Below, piece after piece: positions 51,273 to 61,102 of a stretch of DNA of 64,000 nucleotides. Position numbers and translations under genes: made by a program. The DNA comes from Stentor roeselii (Eukaryota > Ciliophora > Heterotrichea > Heterotrichida > Stentoridae). Below the pieces are notes generated by a model. It ran no database searches and was not told where the DNA came from. It saw nothing but the letters and a program-made list of their open reading frames with translations. The first letter of the stretch is position 1. Every line of letters starts with the position of its first letter. Location: contig RSEH01000117.1 in NCBI GenBank assembly GCA_006503475.1, positions 1 through 64,000 on the forward strand. The letters run 5' to 3'.

Positions 51273-52250
51273 ATGAAAAATTTTTCTTTGATTTTACTTG
51301 AAACCCCTAAAAACCTCGAAATTTCACTAGACAACCTGACACTGAAGCCAGGAGAATTATTCAAAGGAATAAAAGAAATCCCTCTAGGAGTTCATCTTCT
51401 CTCAGCAAGTCTAAAACTCGGGAAGACCAGTCGATTTCTATTCTCATCAACTCCATCAATCCAAGTCTTCAAATGGGACAATGACCTTGAGGAGTTTTCA
51501 CGTCTCGACGAAGAAACCGAGTCTTTTTACGAGGCACCCTCTTCAGAGTTCCTTCCAATGATGGTGAAATACGACTGTTCCTCGCTTCAATCATGGCAAG
51601 AACTGACGAATTTCATCTCACAAGAGACTCTTTCAAAACTTCAGCCGATGTCTCATCAAATTCTATCATCTTGCAAAGAATATGATAAAAACCCTGAATT
51701 TTTTGAGTCCTTTTCCAGTCGTAGGTCAATTTTTTACACCACGATTCCAACAAGATATGTGAAACCAGGTCTATCCCCATCAGACTTGACTCGACTTAAC
51801 CATGACAAGACTGAACTCCTTCAAGACCTGTTGCGAAAAGACTTCTCTTCAATTGAAGAACTTTTGGGGGAATTTCAATTCGCCTTTGTAAGTTTTTTAC
51901 TCTCAGAAAACCTTGAAAGTTTCGAACAATGGAAAAATTTGTTGGTTCTTTTGTGTAACTGTGAAGAAGGTTTATTCTCACTTCCAGTCTTTTTTCAAAC
52001 CTTCATCCCAGTTCTTTACAATCAAATAAAAAACCTTCCAAAAGACTTGGTTTTTGACCCTTTCTTATCCGGCAGCTTCATCACTTCAAGTCTAAAATCT
52101 TTTATTTTGATAATAGAAGACTCAGCCCTTCCCTCAATTCTAAGAACCCGAGGTCAAAAACTAAAAGATTTAATCAGAAACGAATTCGGTGTCAGTGAAT
52201 TTGAAATGTTAGCCGACGAAGACTCTCCAGTAATCTCTTATTCTATCTAA
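51273..52250 (+). CDS. AAR2: AAR2 splicing factor (U5 snRNP/Prp8 assembly)
   Basis: 325 aa, slightly shorter than animal AAR2. The N-terminal beta-sandwich starts LILLETPKNLEISLDNLTLK and has the family block FKGIKEIPLGVHLLSASLKL. The tract LTNFISQETLSKLQPMSHQI matches the animal signature (L-T-N-F-I-S-x-x-T-V-x-K-L-Q-P). The C-terminal helical domain has ELLGEFQFAFVSFLLSENLE followed by F-E-Q-W-K-N-L-L-V-L-L-C. In other eukaryotes AAR2 binds Prp8 in cytoplasmic U5 snRNP and is displaced by Brr2 during nuclear maturation. It has one exon here. Its stop is separated by one base from the stop of the convergent gcvT gene, so their 3' ends must overlap. Confidence 0.93.
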   Translation: MKNFSLILLETPKNLEISLDNLTLKPGELFKGIKEIPLGVHLLSASLKLGKTSRFLFSSTPSIQVFKWDNDLEEFSRLDEETESFYEAPSSEFLPMMVKYDCSSLQSWQELTNFISQETLSKLQPMSHQILSSCKEYDKNPEFFESFSSRRSIFYTTIPTRYVKPGLSPSDLTRLNHDKTELLQDLLRKDFSSIEELLGEFQFAFVSFLLSENLESFEQWKNLLVLLCNCEEGLFSLPVFFQTFIPVLYNQIKNLPKDLVFDPFLSGSFITSSLKSFILIIEDSALPSILRTRGQKLKDLIRNEFGVSEFEMLADEDSPVISYSI

Positions 52251-52251
52251 A

Positions 52252-53385
52252 TTATTTAAAGTACCTAGTCGGAACAAAAGGCATTTTCGAAATTTCGATT
52301 TTCACATTTTTCCCTCTAAAGACCACATCATGTTCAGTGCCAATAGCCCCAAATCCCTTTTCAACATAAGCCATTCCAATAGGATGTTTAAGCGTCGGGC
52401 TAAATCCGCCACTACAGACATTTCCAATCTCTCGCCCGTCCTTAACAATCACAGCGCCTTCCCTTGCCGAGCTGCCTTCTTTCATCGTGAAGCCGACTCG
52501 AGACTTGGCCGGTCCTGACTTGATCTGGCTGAGGACGACCGAGTCCCCGACGAAGCCGCCAGTTTCCCTTCGGTGCTTCGGAATGGTCCAGATGAGTCCA
52601 GCCTCGACGGGAGTCAGGTCTTCATTCAAGTCATGGCCGTAAAGACAAAGCCCGGCTTCAAGTCTCAGCGAGTCTCTTGCCCCGAGGCCGATAGGTTTGA
52701 CTTCATCTTGACTTAAAAGCAGTTCAGCAAGTGCCACTGTTTTAGAAGGCTCGACAGTGATTTCGAACCCGTCCTCACCTGTGTACCCACATCGAGTTAT
52801 TAATACTTTTGCATTGATTTTAGAGATTTTTCCGTAATAGGCATTCATGAACTTTAGTTTTGATAAGTCTTCAGGGAGAAGAGTTTGTAAGACTTTAGAA
52901 GAGGATGGACCTTGAAGTGCTAGCAAGCCCCAGTCTTCGAGGTACTCAAGAGAAATTGAGGAGGGAAGTGAAGAGAGCAGGTAGGACAGGTCTTTGTCTT
53001 TACACCCTGCGTTTACAACCATGGAGATATGGTCTTCGAAACTTGTGATAATAGTGTCGTCAACTACTCCTCCCTTGTCGTTCATCAGAAGACTGTAAAT
53101 TGCTTGGCCTGGTTTTAAAGTTGACAAATCAGCAACAACAAGTCGAGAAAGTTCTGAATTTCTGTTCTTTCCATGAATTTTAACTACTCCCATATGACTG
53201 ACGTCAAAAAGTCCTGCTTGACTTCTGACATGTTTATGCTCTGCCATTCCACCTCCACTTTTTTCTTTATACTCGACGGGCATAGAGTATCCAGCGAAGC
53301 CGACCATTCTCGCTTTTAAGAAATTTGCGTGAAAGTCAGTGAGTGGAGTCTTTTTGAGAGTAGTGAACTTCCTAAAAAGAGCCAT
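52252..53385 (-). CDS. gcvT: Aminomethyltransferase, glycine cleavage T protein, mitochondrial
   Basis: 377 aa, full length for the family. It transfers the methylene of the aminomethyl-lipoyl H protein to tetrahydrofolate and releases ammonia, in the mitochondrial matrix. Visible hallmarks are the basic N-terminus MALFRKFTTLKKTP (targeting), GLFDVSHMGVVKIHG, the catalytic-Asp region NDKGGVVDDTIIT, GYTGEDGFEITVEPS and the folate-site block GLGARDSLRLEAGLCLYGHD with NEDLTPVEAGLIW. A C-terminal barrel ends PIGMAYVEKGF. The stretch 52440-52700 is much richer in GC than its surroundings. The stop of the upstream MORN gene is only 10 nt from this start. Confidence 0.95.
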   Translation of the reverse strand: MALFRKFTTLKKTPLTDFHANFLKARMVGFAGYSMPVEYKEKSGGGMAEHKHVRSQAGLFDVSHMGVVKIHGKNRNSELSRLVVADLSTLKPGQAIYSLLMNDKGGVVDDTIITSFEDHISMVVNAGCKDKDLSYLLSSLPSSISLEYLEDWGLLALQGPSSSKVLQTLLPEDLSKLKFMNAYYGKISKINAKVLITRCGYTGEDGFEITVEPSKTVALAELLLSQDEVKPIGLGARDSLRLEAGLCLYGHDLNEDLTPVEAGLIWTIPKHRRETGGFVGDSVVLSQIKSGPAKSRVGFTMKEGSSAREGAVIVKDGREIGNVCSGGFSPTLKHPIGMAYVEKGFGAIGTEHDVVFRGKNVKIEISKMPFVPTRYFK

Positions 53386-53395
53386 TTTCTAATAA

Positions 53396-54535
53396 TTAAC
53401 TTTCATCATTCTTGTATACTCCACTGGTCCAAGTGCCTTGAAAGACTTCTCCGGTGCTTAAGGTGAGAGTGCCTTTGCCGTGTTTTTTATCTCTGTTGAA
53501 TTCTCCGATATAGTTATCTCCAGATCCCCAGAAGTACATTCCACTTCCTTGCATTTCATCAGCAGACCATTCACCGTCATAAGAGTCTCCATTTTTAAAC
53601 TGCATTTTTCCTTTACCCTTTCTTCTGCCTCCCACGAAAGAGCCTTCATAAAAGTTCCCGTTGGAATAAAGTCTTTTTCCTTTGCCTTCTAACCTTCCAG
53701 CTTTTAGTTCTCCGAGGTATTTTCCGCCGTCTTTCCAAGTGCATAGTCCTTGGCCTTCGGGTTTGTCGTTGGCCCAGTACCCTTCGTAATAATTCAAGTT
53801 GCTGAAAAACATTTTTCCATAACCTTGACGTTTTTTTTCTTGTGTCAATTGCCCGATGTACACGTTTTCGAGCTTGTGGTAAGAGTTGTAGATGTTGTTC
53901 GGGTAACGACTTGATGAGAAATAAACACTCGGCTTGTATTCTTTCATTATTCTTCGGCAATCTTCGTCTTCTTTCAGTTTTAACTTGTTCGCCTCGAGGC
54001 TTTCATTGTAAAAACATTCGTCAATCAGCTCTTGAAGTTCTTTATCAAATTCTTCATGAAGTGGCTTAGAAATGAGAATTGCGGTCTCGTTTAAGTAGTT
54101 CTTTAAAGACACTAAATCTTGTTCTATTGATTTCAAGTGCTCGTATAACTGAGAAGTCTCGATTGAACTCAGGGATTCTTTTGAGGACTGGAAGAAAGAA
54201 AGGGATTTTAAAGAGGATTTAAAAGACTTGCAGAGATCTTTACAGTTTTCTTTGTGCGATATGAATGAAAATAACGAGTCGTAAAGAAAGAGTTTCACGC
54301 GGTTCATGGTAAAGGTTTGGAAGAAGGCTAGTTTGGAGGACTGCGACGACATGAATCTTTCCATATGTGAGAAGTACCCTTGAATGAACGATTCCACTGA
54401 TAAGCCCGTGAGACTCAGCCAGTTCAATTCAGACAAATCTTTAAAAACTTGTTGCCAAGTTTCTTCACTTGTCACTAAAGATGAAATAGCATCATGCAGT
54501 TCAGGTAAGCGTTCTTTAATTTGTTGTTCTACCAT
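53396..54535 (-). CDS. MORN-repeat protein with helical N-terminal domain
   Basis: 379 aa. Residues 1-215 are helical without recognised motif (ELNWLSLTGLSVESFIQGYF; LYEHLKSIEQDLVSLKNYLN). From about residue 225 there are about seven MORN repeats of the Y-x-G-x-(W/F/L) type (YIGQL, YEGYW, YLGEL, YEGSF, YDGEW, YIGEF, FQGTW) with the G-x-G turns (EGQGLCTWKDGGKYLGEL). MORN arrays commonly bind membranes or act as scaffolds in ciliate basal bodies and cortex. No acylation signal is seen at the N-terminus (MVEQQ). The last repeat is partial and followed by a short tail. Confidence 0.88.
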   Translation of the reverse strand: MVEQQIKERLPELHDAISSLVTSEETWQQVFKDLSELNWLSLTGLSVESFIQGYFSHMERFMSSQSSKLAFFQTFTMNRVKLFLYDSLFSFISHKENCKDLCKSFKSSLKSLSFFQSSKESLSSIETSQLYEHLKSIEQDLVSLKNYLNETAILISKPLHEEFDKELQELIDECFYNESLEANKLKLKEDEDCRRIMKEYKPSVYFSSSRYPNNIYNSYHKLENVYIGQLTQEKKRQGYGKMFFSNLNYYEGYWANDKPEGQGLCTWKDGGKYLGELKAGRLEGKGKRLYSNGNFYEGSFVGGRRKGKGKMQFKNGDSYDGEWSADEMQGSGMYFWGSGDNYIGEFNRDKKHGKGTLTLSTGEVFQGTWTSGVYKNDES

Positions 54536-54670
54536 TTATATTCAGAAAAGATAAGAAACCTTCACTGAATCTCCTACAACAAGTCCTTTTTCTATAAATA
54601 ATTTTAAAGTCGTGTTTAAAACTTAACACCCTGGGTCTTTAAGAATTTTTGAGAAATATTAATAAAGCTT

Positions 54671-55105
54671 ATGAGTAATCAACAAATTTTAGAGAGCATT
54701 TTAAATCGAGGGGCATCTCGACTGACCATCGATGACTTGAACCATTCGCCTATAAGAGAAGGAGAAACCCAAGAGATGTATTCACCAGAAGAGCGAATCA
54801 ATACTTTTATGGAAATTCTTGAATATGAGGAGAAGAATGAGCGATGGGCCAGTGGGATAACTACTTACCAGATAAGTCAACTTAAACAGTTTCAGGCGAA
54901 ATCGTTATTCTCGTTGATTGAAAGCACTTCAAGTCATTTAACCTTGAAGAAAAATGTTGTGAACTGCACTATTTGTTTGAAAGAAGTTCAGGCTTTAGAG
55001 GTTATCAAAGAACTGCCCTGTGGGCATCAGTTTCACAAACGTTGCATCGATCCTTGGCTGAAAATCCGAGCGAGTTGTCCGATAGACCGTAAGACAATTA
55101 TATAA
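54671..55105 (+). CDS. RING-H2 finger protein
   Basis: 144 aa. Residues 1-90 are mostly disordered or helical with acidic character. The C-terminal RING-H2 (about 97-140) reads C-T-I-C-L...IKELPCGHQFHKRCIDPWLK...SCPIDRK, with the C-x2-C, C-x-H-x2-H-x2-C, C-P-x-D pattern in which the final Cys position is Asp, as in some H2 fingers. The W of D-P-W-L, the usual E2 contact, is present. Probably an E3 ubiquitin ligase; no membrane segment. It starts 135 bp from the divergent MORN gene and stops 22 bp before the next start. Confidence 0.85.
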   Translation: MSNQQILESILNRGASRLTIDDLNHSPIREGETQEMYSPEERINTFMEILEYEEKNERWASGITTYQISQLKQFQAKSLFSLIESTSSHLTLKKNVVNCTICLKEVQALEVIKELPCGHQFHKRCIDPWLKIRASCPIDRKTII

Positions 55106-55127
55106 ATCTTAATAAAACTATTTTATC

Positions 55128-57311
55128 ATGGTAAAAGTTTTGATTGTCTCAGTTGTTCTTTTGGCTTATTGGGCTTTTTATAGTTTTTTCTTCTTTGAGG
55201 AGTTTTCTTATTGTCCGGGAATTGGAGAAGATGTATGATAAATTTAGGTGTCTTTACCTAGGATTAACTATAAGAGATTTAATAGTAGGGAAGATACTGG
55301 GGATAAAATTAACTTTACTAGGGAAAACTTTGATATGGATAATGATGAGTTTTTGAAGGCTTTTCCGAGAAGTGAAATACTTAGAAGTGACTCGAGTGAA
55401 AAAATATTCGCCAATGGCACATTTCAACCTGCTTGTGTACCGAGAAGCTTTGGATATAGTGATGAAGATGCTGAAATTATATTTCCTTTTACAAGGTTTG
55501 AGAAATGTGAAAAGGTTAGAAATCAGAAAAAACAAATCATTTGGATTGACCCTGTTTCAAACACCCTTTACATGACCTGTAATGGAATATATTTTCTAGG
55601 AGAAAAAAGAGATCAAGAAAAAATCGGTTTTGATATCTATAACGGAACAGGCCAAAGATACACACAGCCTGTGAAACTATCGGATGAAATCGAATGGGCA
55701 TTCGGGACTTGCACTAAAAACACTAAAAACGTTGAAGGAGCGACTTACATAAACTTTAAAAATCACAACCTCTACCTCGAAGTACAAAAAAGAATGCAGG
55801 AAGTTCAAGACGAGATAAATGAAGCATACAAAACGGAAAAAAATACAACTCCATTAACGGTGCTTTTTCTTTCAATTGATTCTCTATCGCGAAAATTATT
55901 TTATCGCCGTCTTCCTAAGACACGAAAATACCTGGAATCTTTAAGTCCTCGAGACTACCGGATCTTTGACTTTAAAATAAGCAACATCATAGGTGACAAT
56001 TCAATTCCAAACGTTTACTCTCTTCTAACAGGTTACACCCTGGGTTCAACTCCAAAGTCAACAAAAGAAACGAATTCAAGATCAGAGCAAGACCTGATCT
56101 ACTACTCCTCAATCTGGACTTACATGAAAGAAAAAGGCTGGGTGACGATGTTCGCAACCGAGTTTTGCGATAATTATTTTTCCAACCAATTAGGACGAAA
56201 GCCAAGCGTCGACCACCTTTCATGCAAATTTTGGTGCGCAGCAGAGAAACTCTCCCAATTTAAAGACACAGGACAGACCCAACGGTGCATCGGTAACAAA
56301 AACTCTCATTTTTACATATTGAACTACACCCTGCAGTACATTGAAAACTATCAAGGAGTTAACAAATGGGCTCATATCATGACTTTACCTGCTCATGAAG
56401 ACTCAGGAACAGTCATCAGCAGTCTTGACGACGACCTTGTTGATTTTTTAAAGAAACTTTTTAATACAAAAGACAAGATCTTGTTGTTTCTTCTTGCTGA
56501 CCATGGGCCTAGATATGGAAACTGGAAAAAATCACTGGATGGGGCTCAGGAACATAAACTTCCTGCTTTGTTTCTAGTTGGTTCTACGAGTTTTTTAAAG
56601 AAAATACCGAAAAGCTTAGGATTTTTAAGTCATAACACAAGAAGACTTGTAGCGAAGACTGACTTGTTTATGACTTTACAACATATTTCGTTATTACCTT
56701 ATTATCAGAAGTTTCAGACCGGGTCGCCTCAGGATGTCACCTGGAGGACTGGAAGGTATCAGATGTATGGACTCATGATGGAAAAAATACCTGCACAGCG
56801 CACTTGTCAAGACTCAGGCATTGAAAAGTTGCTTTGCTCTTGCAATAATTATCATGTTATCGACCTGGAAACAATTGAAGAAGAGCATCTTGCATTTTTA
56901 ATGGTCATGGCAAAGGCTGCTGTTTATGAAATCAATCAAGAGTCTCAAACGAACTTTTTTTATGAAGGAAGGAAAATATGTGAGAAAGTTAGTTTGAAGA
57001 AAATTGAAAAGGTTGAGGTTTTTAAGTACAGCAGGTGTAGACATGCTTATCGATTTTTTATTAGGGTTCAGGAATTTCCTTCGGCTCTTGTTGAAGCTGA
57101 AGTTTTTGCATTGTGTAATAGAAGAATGAGGAAACCTGCGAGGTTTTTTTATGATTTTCAGTATATTTACTGGAATGGAAAAATTATTATCAAAGTTGAA
57201 TATATTAAGAGAATTGATGAAAATCCTTGTAAAGCTGTTCCTTTAAGGTATGGAATTTCACCTCATGTCTGTTTTTGTAAGAGGGATTCGTCATTTTCTA
57301 TCAATAATTAA
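55128..57311 (+). CDS. DUF229 sulfatase-like type II membrane ectoenzyme
   Basis: Exons 55128-55232 and 55248-57311, 722 aa. Exon 1 supplies the ATG and a signal anchor (MVKVLIVSVVLLAYWAFYSF), which would be missed without splicing. The alkaline-phosphatase/sulfatase fold shows FLSIDSLSRKLFYRRLPKTR (first metal Asp), IIGDNSIPNVYSLLTGYTLG (in the family usually G-D-N-T-x-P-N; here Ser replaces the nucleophile-position Thr), MTLPAHEDSG and LLADHGPRYGNW (Asp-His metal site). A Cys-rich C-terminal part of about 150 residues follows. The DUF229 family resembles sulfatases and phosphodiesterases, but its substrate is not established. Lumenal or extracellular location is inferred from the anchor and cysteines. 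Confidence 0.88.
55233..55247 (+). other. 15-nt micro-intron
   Basis: GTATGATAAATTTAG. Removal joins C-P-G-I-G-E-D to V-S-L-P-R in one frame; retention would give TGA and TAA immediately. A at position 10 as in the others. Confidence 0.92.
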
Positions 57312-57378
57312 TCCAAATTCACCTAAAATAAAACCAATAAACCCAAATCAAATCCAAATAATCCAATTATCTACTTAA

Positions 57379-58413
57379 CTACCACATCAAAACCGCAATA
57401 AGAGCACCAACATTAATCAAAATTCCACTTTCAAACCAATAATCATCATTCAAATTAACTTTCACACAGTCATCATTAAACTGATACAAAGGAAAGTTAT
57501 AATAAATCAAAGTAGCTTGTGTGGTATTTTTAAAAACATTGACACTTTTCAAGCATTCATCAGAAGAGCGATGAGCAGTATTGCACTTTGAAGTGGCTTT
57601 CAAAGCAGAAGCCCAAGATTTGATCATGCCCTGTCCCTGAAGGTCTCCCAAGAAAGGTAAGCAAAACTTTTGCCCCCACTGATTATTTCCGCATTGACAT
57701 TTAGAAGTCACAAGTTGACCTGCTTGGCTTCCTTGACAGTCGCTGTCAAAGGCGCAGGCTTTCGGGTTATTTGAATTACTCACTGGAGGATAGTTACAGA
57801 TTCCCACATTACTGAAATACCCGGTTTTTAAACAAGATCCCAAAACGCACATGTATGAAAAACCGTTTATGCAATCGTTTACTGTGCTTCCTAGACTGGC
57901 TGAACTGTATTCCACACAGTTTCCTTTTGATCCTGTCACGTTGCATGTGGCCCAGTTTACACAGTCTAGGTAACTTCGACAACCTGTCTCGCCAATGTTT
58001 AGTTGAGGCTGGCAGGTGGAATTTGAGGAGAGACAACGCAGGCCGTAGTCGCACTGGTCGTGGCTTCCACATTTTGCATTCAAAGGTTTTCCTCTGCAGA
58101 CTCCTGAAGTGCAAGTCCCAGTTACACAAGGAATCAACGAAGAACAAGGACTTCCTATGTAGCTTGTTGGACTTACTGATGTTTCGGTTTCGCATTTTCC
58201 TGAAGTCACGTTACAAAATGTTCCACTTGTGCATGGCCAAAGGCTATATGAGTTACCTGAGGTATTGTTGAGCCAAATGCATGAATCAGTTGTTGGTCTT
58301 GACTTAGAAGACGCTGCACAAGAGTAAGAACTACAGGAAGTTTGACTTACGATTACTTCTGAAGGTAAGTAGTTTGAGAGTACTAGGCTTGGTAGAAAGA
58401 ATAAGAAAAACAT
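57379..58413 (-). CDS. Secreted or surface-anchored Cys-rich protein
   Basis: 344 aa. It has a signal peptide (MFFLFFLPSLVLSNYLPSEV) and a body with about 30 cysteines in short spacings (CTSGTFCNVTSGKC; CGSHDQCDYGLRCLSSNSTC; CAFDSDCQGS), like dickkopf/EB-module-type proteins of ciliates. Several N-x-S/T sites are present. The last 15 residues are hydrophobic (GILINVGALIAVLMW) with no charged tail after them, which fits a GPI-anchor signal. The function is not recognisable; a cell-surface coat or lumenal protein is likely. Confidence 0.8.
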   Translation of the reverse strand: MFFLFFLPSLVLSNYLPSEVIVSQTSCSSYSCAASSKSRPTTDSCIWLNNTSGNSYSLWPCTSGTFCNVTSGKCETETSVSPTSYIGSPCSSLIPCVTGTCTSGVCRGKPLNAKCGSHDQCDYGLRCLSSNSTCQPQLNIGETGCRSYLDCVNWATCNVTGSKGNCVEYSSASLGSTVNDCINGFSYMCVLGSCLKTGYFSNVGICNYPPVSNSNNPKACAFDSDCQGSQAGQLVTSKCQCGNNQWGQKFCLPFLGDLQGQGMIKSWASALKATSKCNTAHRSSDECLKSVNVFKNTTQATLIYYNFPLYQFNDDCVKVNLNDDYWFESGILINVGALIAVLMW

Positions 58414-58631
58414 TTTTTATAGTTTAAATCTTTGAAAATGGATCGATTTTAGAAGGGTATTGAATAGGAATTGGTTTAATTTAAAGAGGTTTTATATGAT
58501 GTTGGAGGTTTGGATTGGAAATTTGATAATTTATAGGATAGATGATTTTTGAAGTGTTTAGGGAAGATTAGGGAATTTATTATGTGTTTGAATAGATTTT
58601 TTAATAGCAAGGTAAATAATTTTGTCTATAA

Positions 58632-59674
58632 ATGGAAGTCTGCTGCTTTGTGAATCAATGTTTTCAGCCTCCTTACCTGGCCTGTGATTGCAATGGAAGT
58701 CTAACCATTTGTTGTGTCCAACACTATGGATTTCATGCTTCTGATAATATTGACATCCCACATTCACCTATGAAACTTGAAAAACGAGTTAAAGATACAG
58801 ATAAGCAAATATTCTTAGATCAGCTTCAAAAATTGTTATCAAATGAAAATTCAATTAAATCTAATGTTCTGAAAATAGTCCAAGAAATCAATTCTGAGTC
58901 TGAGAAAATAATTTCTAACTCCATAAAAAATTGTAAAATTATTAAGAAAATGATTAAAGATATCAAATCTAAAGGATTGATTGTGGCTTTAATGAATAAA
59001 GACTTGATGAAAAAACAAGGTTTTATTAATGATCAGGATTTTAGAAGTATTACTGATAGTTTCAGTGTATACAAAAATTTCAATTGGAAATATTTTAAAT
59101 TAGGAGAGGATGATGCAAAAATCAGTGTTCTTGATGCTCATATAAAATTTTTTGAATATTTTCCAACATTCAGTGAGTTTAACCCTATAGTTAAAAAACC
59201 TAATGATATTCCAATAGAAATTTTTCAAATATTTATCAAGGTGCTTGATGGTAAGGTAATTACTCTTGATGTTAAATCTTCTGATTTGATCGAGCATGTC
59301 AAAAATAAAATCCAAGAAATAGAAGGCTTACCTTGTTATCAACAAAAATTAGTCTGTGGAGGCAAAGTATTAACAGATAAAAATAGTTTGTTTGATTACA
59401 ATATAAAAAAAAGTTCTACCATTTATGTTTTGTTAAGGTTATCTTCAGTATCAAGATTTTTGTTGAATTTAATGGGAAAACATTTCCTTTTTTTGTTTCA
59501 AAAGAAACATCAATCATATCCTTGAAGGATCAAATAAAAATTAAATTAAAGATTTCAACTTATGTATTTAATTTATTATACGAAGGCAAAGTTCTCGAAG
59601 AATTTTATAACCTTTACTATTACGATATAGTATCTGAATCAGTATTACAATTAACTTATTTAGAGCCTTCTTAA
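58632..59674 (+). CDS. B-box-like zinc finger protein with two ubiquitin-like folds (frame break between them)
   Basis: The ATG opens MEVCCFVNQCFQPPYLACDC...CCVQHYGFH, the same compact zinc finger as at 27661. Residues 50-190 are helical. A clear ubiquitin-like fold follows (about 197-270: IFIKVLDGKVITLDVKSSDL, IEHVKNKIQEIEGLPCYQQK, LVCGGKVLTDKNSLFDYN, STIYVLLRL), aligned throughout with ubiquitin but with no Gly-Gly end. The frame then closes at 59525. In another frame, from about 59450 to a TAA at 59674, lies a second, more diverged ubiquitin-like fold (KIFVEFNGKTFPFFVSKETS ... LLYEGKVLEEFYNLYYYDIV ... SVLQLTYLEPS). Joining needs removal of 2 mod 3 bases. A GT-AG candidate of 17 nt exists at 59432-59448, or there is an indel. 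Gene end therefore tentative. Confidence 0.72.
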
Positions 59675-60463
59675 CCATCTTAACTGTTTAATTGATTAAA
59701 TTTAAATTTTTAGTTTATATGATTAGAGAGAGTTATATTTAAATTTTACTTGATATATAGTAATGTTTTTAATTCGATCGAGAATTGAATTTATGGAAAG
59801 TGAATTTTAGTTAACTCATATTTCTCATACAAAGATTTTATTTAAGATAAGATTAAAGAATCTTGAAATATAAAACTTTTAATGATATCAACTTTGAGAC
59901 TCATAACTGAATAAATTTGCATATAAACATTCTAAATCGAATTTTTTTGCAAATAAAGGTAGCTCATCAAAAATTATTAAATTTGGATTCTCAATAATTT
60001 TATCTGCATACCACTATCAAAGTAATATTATTTATACTATCGTCCGGGTCTTCATATCATTTTTAGTGTAAGCAAATAAAGATGATGAAAAAATCCTTTC
60101 CATATAAACATCTTTGAAACAACTAATGAAAGTAAAAATCAATCTCTTAATCAAGGCTGTAATATTAAAAGTTTAATCAAACTATATCTAATAAAAAATT
60201 AATATCTAACACAAATAAACATTCTAAAAATTGAATCAATAATGTAAAAATTATTTATCATCATATTTGGATTACTCATAGAGCAGGTTGATTTAAATTT
60301 CAAGTTCATGAACATTTTCTTCAAGCCCATAAGATTTACCATTTTATACTCAATTAATTTATTCTTTAAATTTCATGGTAAGCTCAACTCAACAAAAAAT
60401 CCATTTCTTCAAGAAACATCTTGAAAATAAAATTTATTGTACCAACACACTAATAATCAAATA
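59675..60463. other. Intergenic, AT-rich
   Basis: 789 bases between two plus-strand genes. No frame or repeat recognised. Confidence 0.4.
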
Positions 60464-61090
60464 ATGGACACAAAGCAATTTTCGAAAAAACCTACTCCTT
60501 TAAGGAAAGTTATCAGATCCGCGACAAAAATTCCAGAAATTCCAAAAAAACCTTCAAAAAACTCTAAAATTCCAGGAACTCTTATTTCTGAAAAGCCTGA
60601 AAGAAGACTCTCAATTCAAACATCAGAGATTTTGGACAGCCCTTCGACAGCTCCTACTCCAAGAGACGAAGATAAGTCAAAAGTAGTAGATTCGAGTAAG
60701 TTGATAGAGTCTATGAAACTTACTATAAAGGAGTTGCAGGAAGAGACCAAAAAGTACAAACAATCGTTTGAGGCTTCTAATCAGTCAAAACTCCGTGCCC
60801 ACAAATCAAAAGAAATTCTTACTATTCCTGATACCATTGAAAGTGAACATCGGGTATCGTTTTTATCAAAAACCAAGAGCTCAGAATTAAATTTAAATAA
60901 CCTAAGAAAAAACATCGAAACTCTGCAAATGAAGATCCAAGAATCCGAATCGAAAGTTCTTAAAACAAGCCGAGAAAACGACAAATTAAAAGAAATCGTG
61001 CAAAAAATCGAGAACAAGCTTGAAAATCGTCGAATGTTCCTAGAAAACCCCAACATTTCTCCATGCACGATAAACTGCGAAATAATTTAA
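60464..61090 (+). CDS. Small basic/coiled-coil protein, unknown
   Basis: 208 aa from ATG 60464 (MDTKQFSKKPTPLRKVIRSA). Residues 1-75 are basic, rich in K/P/S, with possible phosphosites (SPSTAPTPRDE), like microtubule-binding tails. Residues 80-110 and 145-195 form coiled coil (IKELQEETKKYKQ; LNNLRKNIETLQMKIQESES). No recognised family. Its stop lies 12 bp from the stop of the convergent MORN gene. Confidence 0.75.
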   Translation: MDTKQFSKKPTPLRKVIRSATKIPEIPKKPSKNSKIPGTLISEKPERRLSIQTSEILDSPSTAPTPRDEDKSKVVDSSKLIESMKLTIKELQEETKKYKQSFEASNQSKLRAHKSKEILTIPDTIESEHRVSFLSKTKSSELNLNNLRKNIETLQMKIQESESKVLKTSRENDKLKEIVQKIENKLENRRMFLENPNISPCTINCEII

Positions 61091-61102
61091 TCTTATATTC
61101 AA

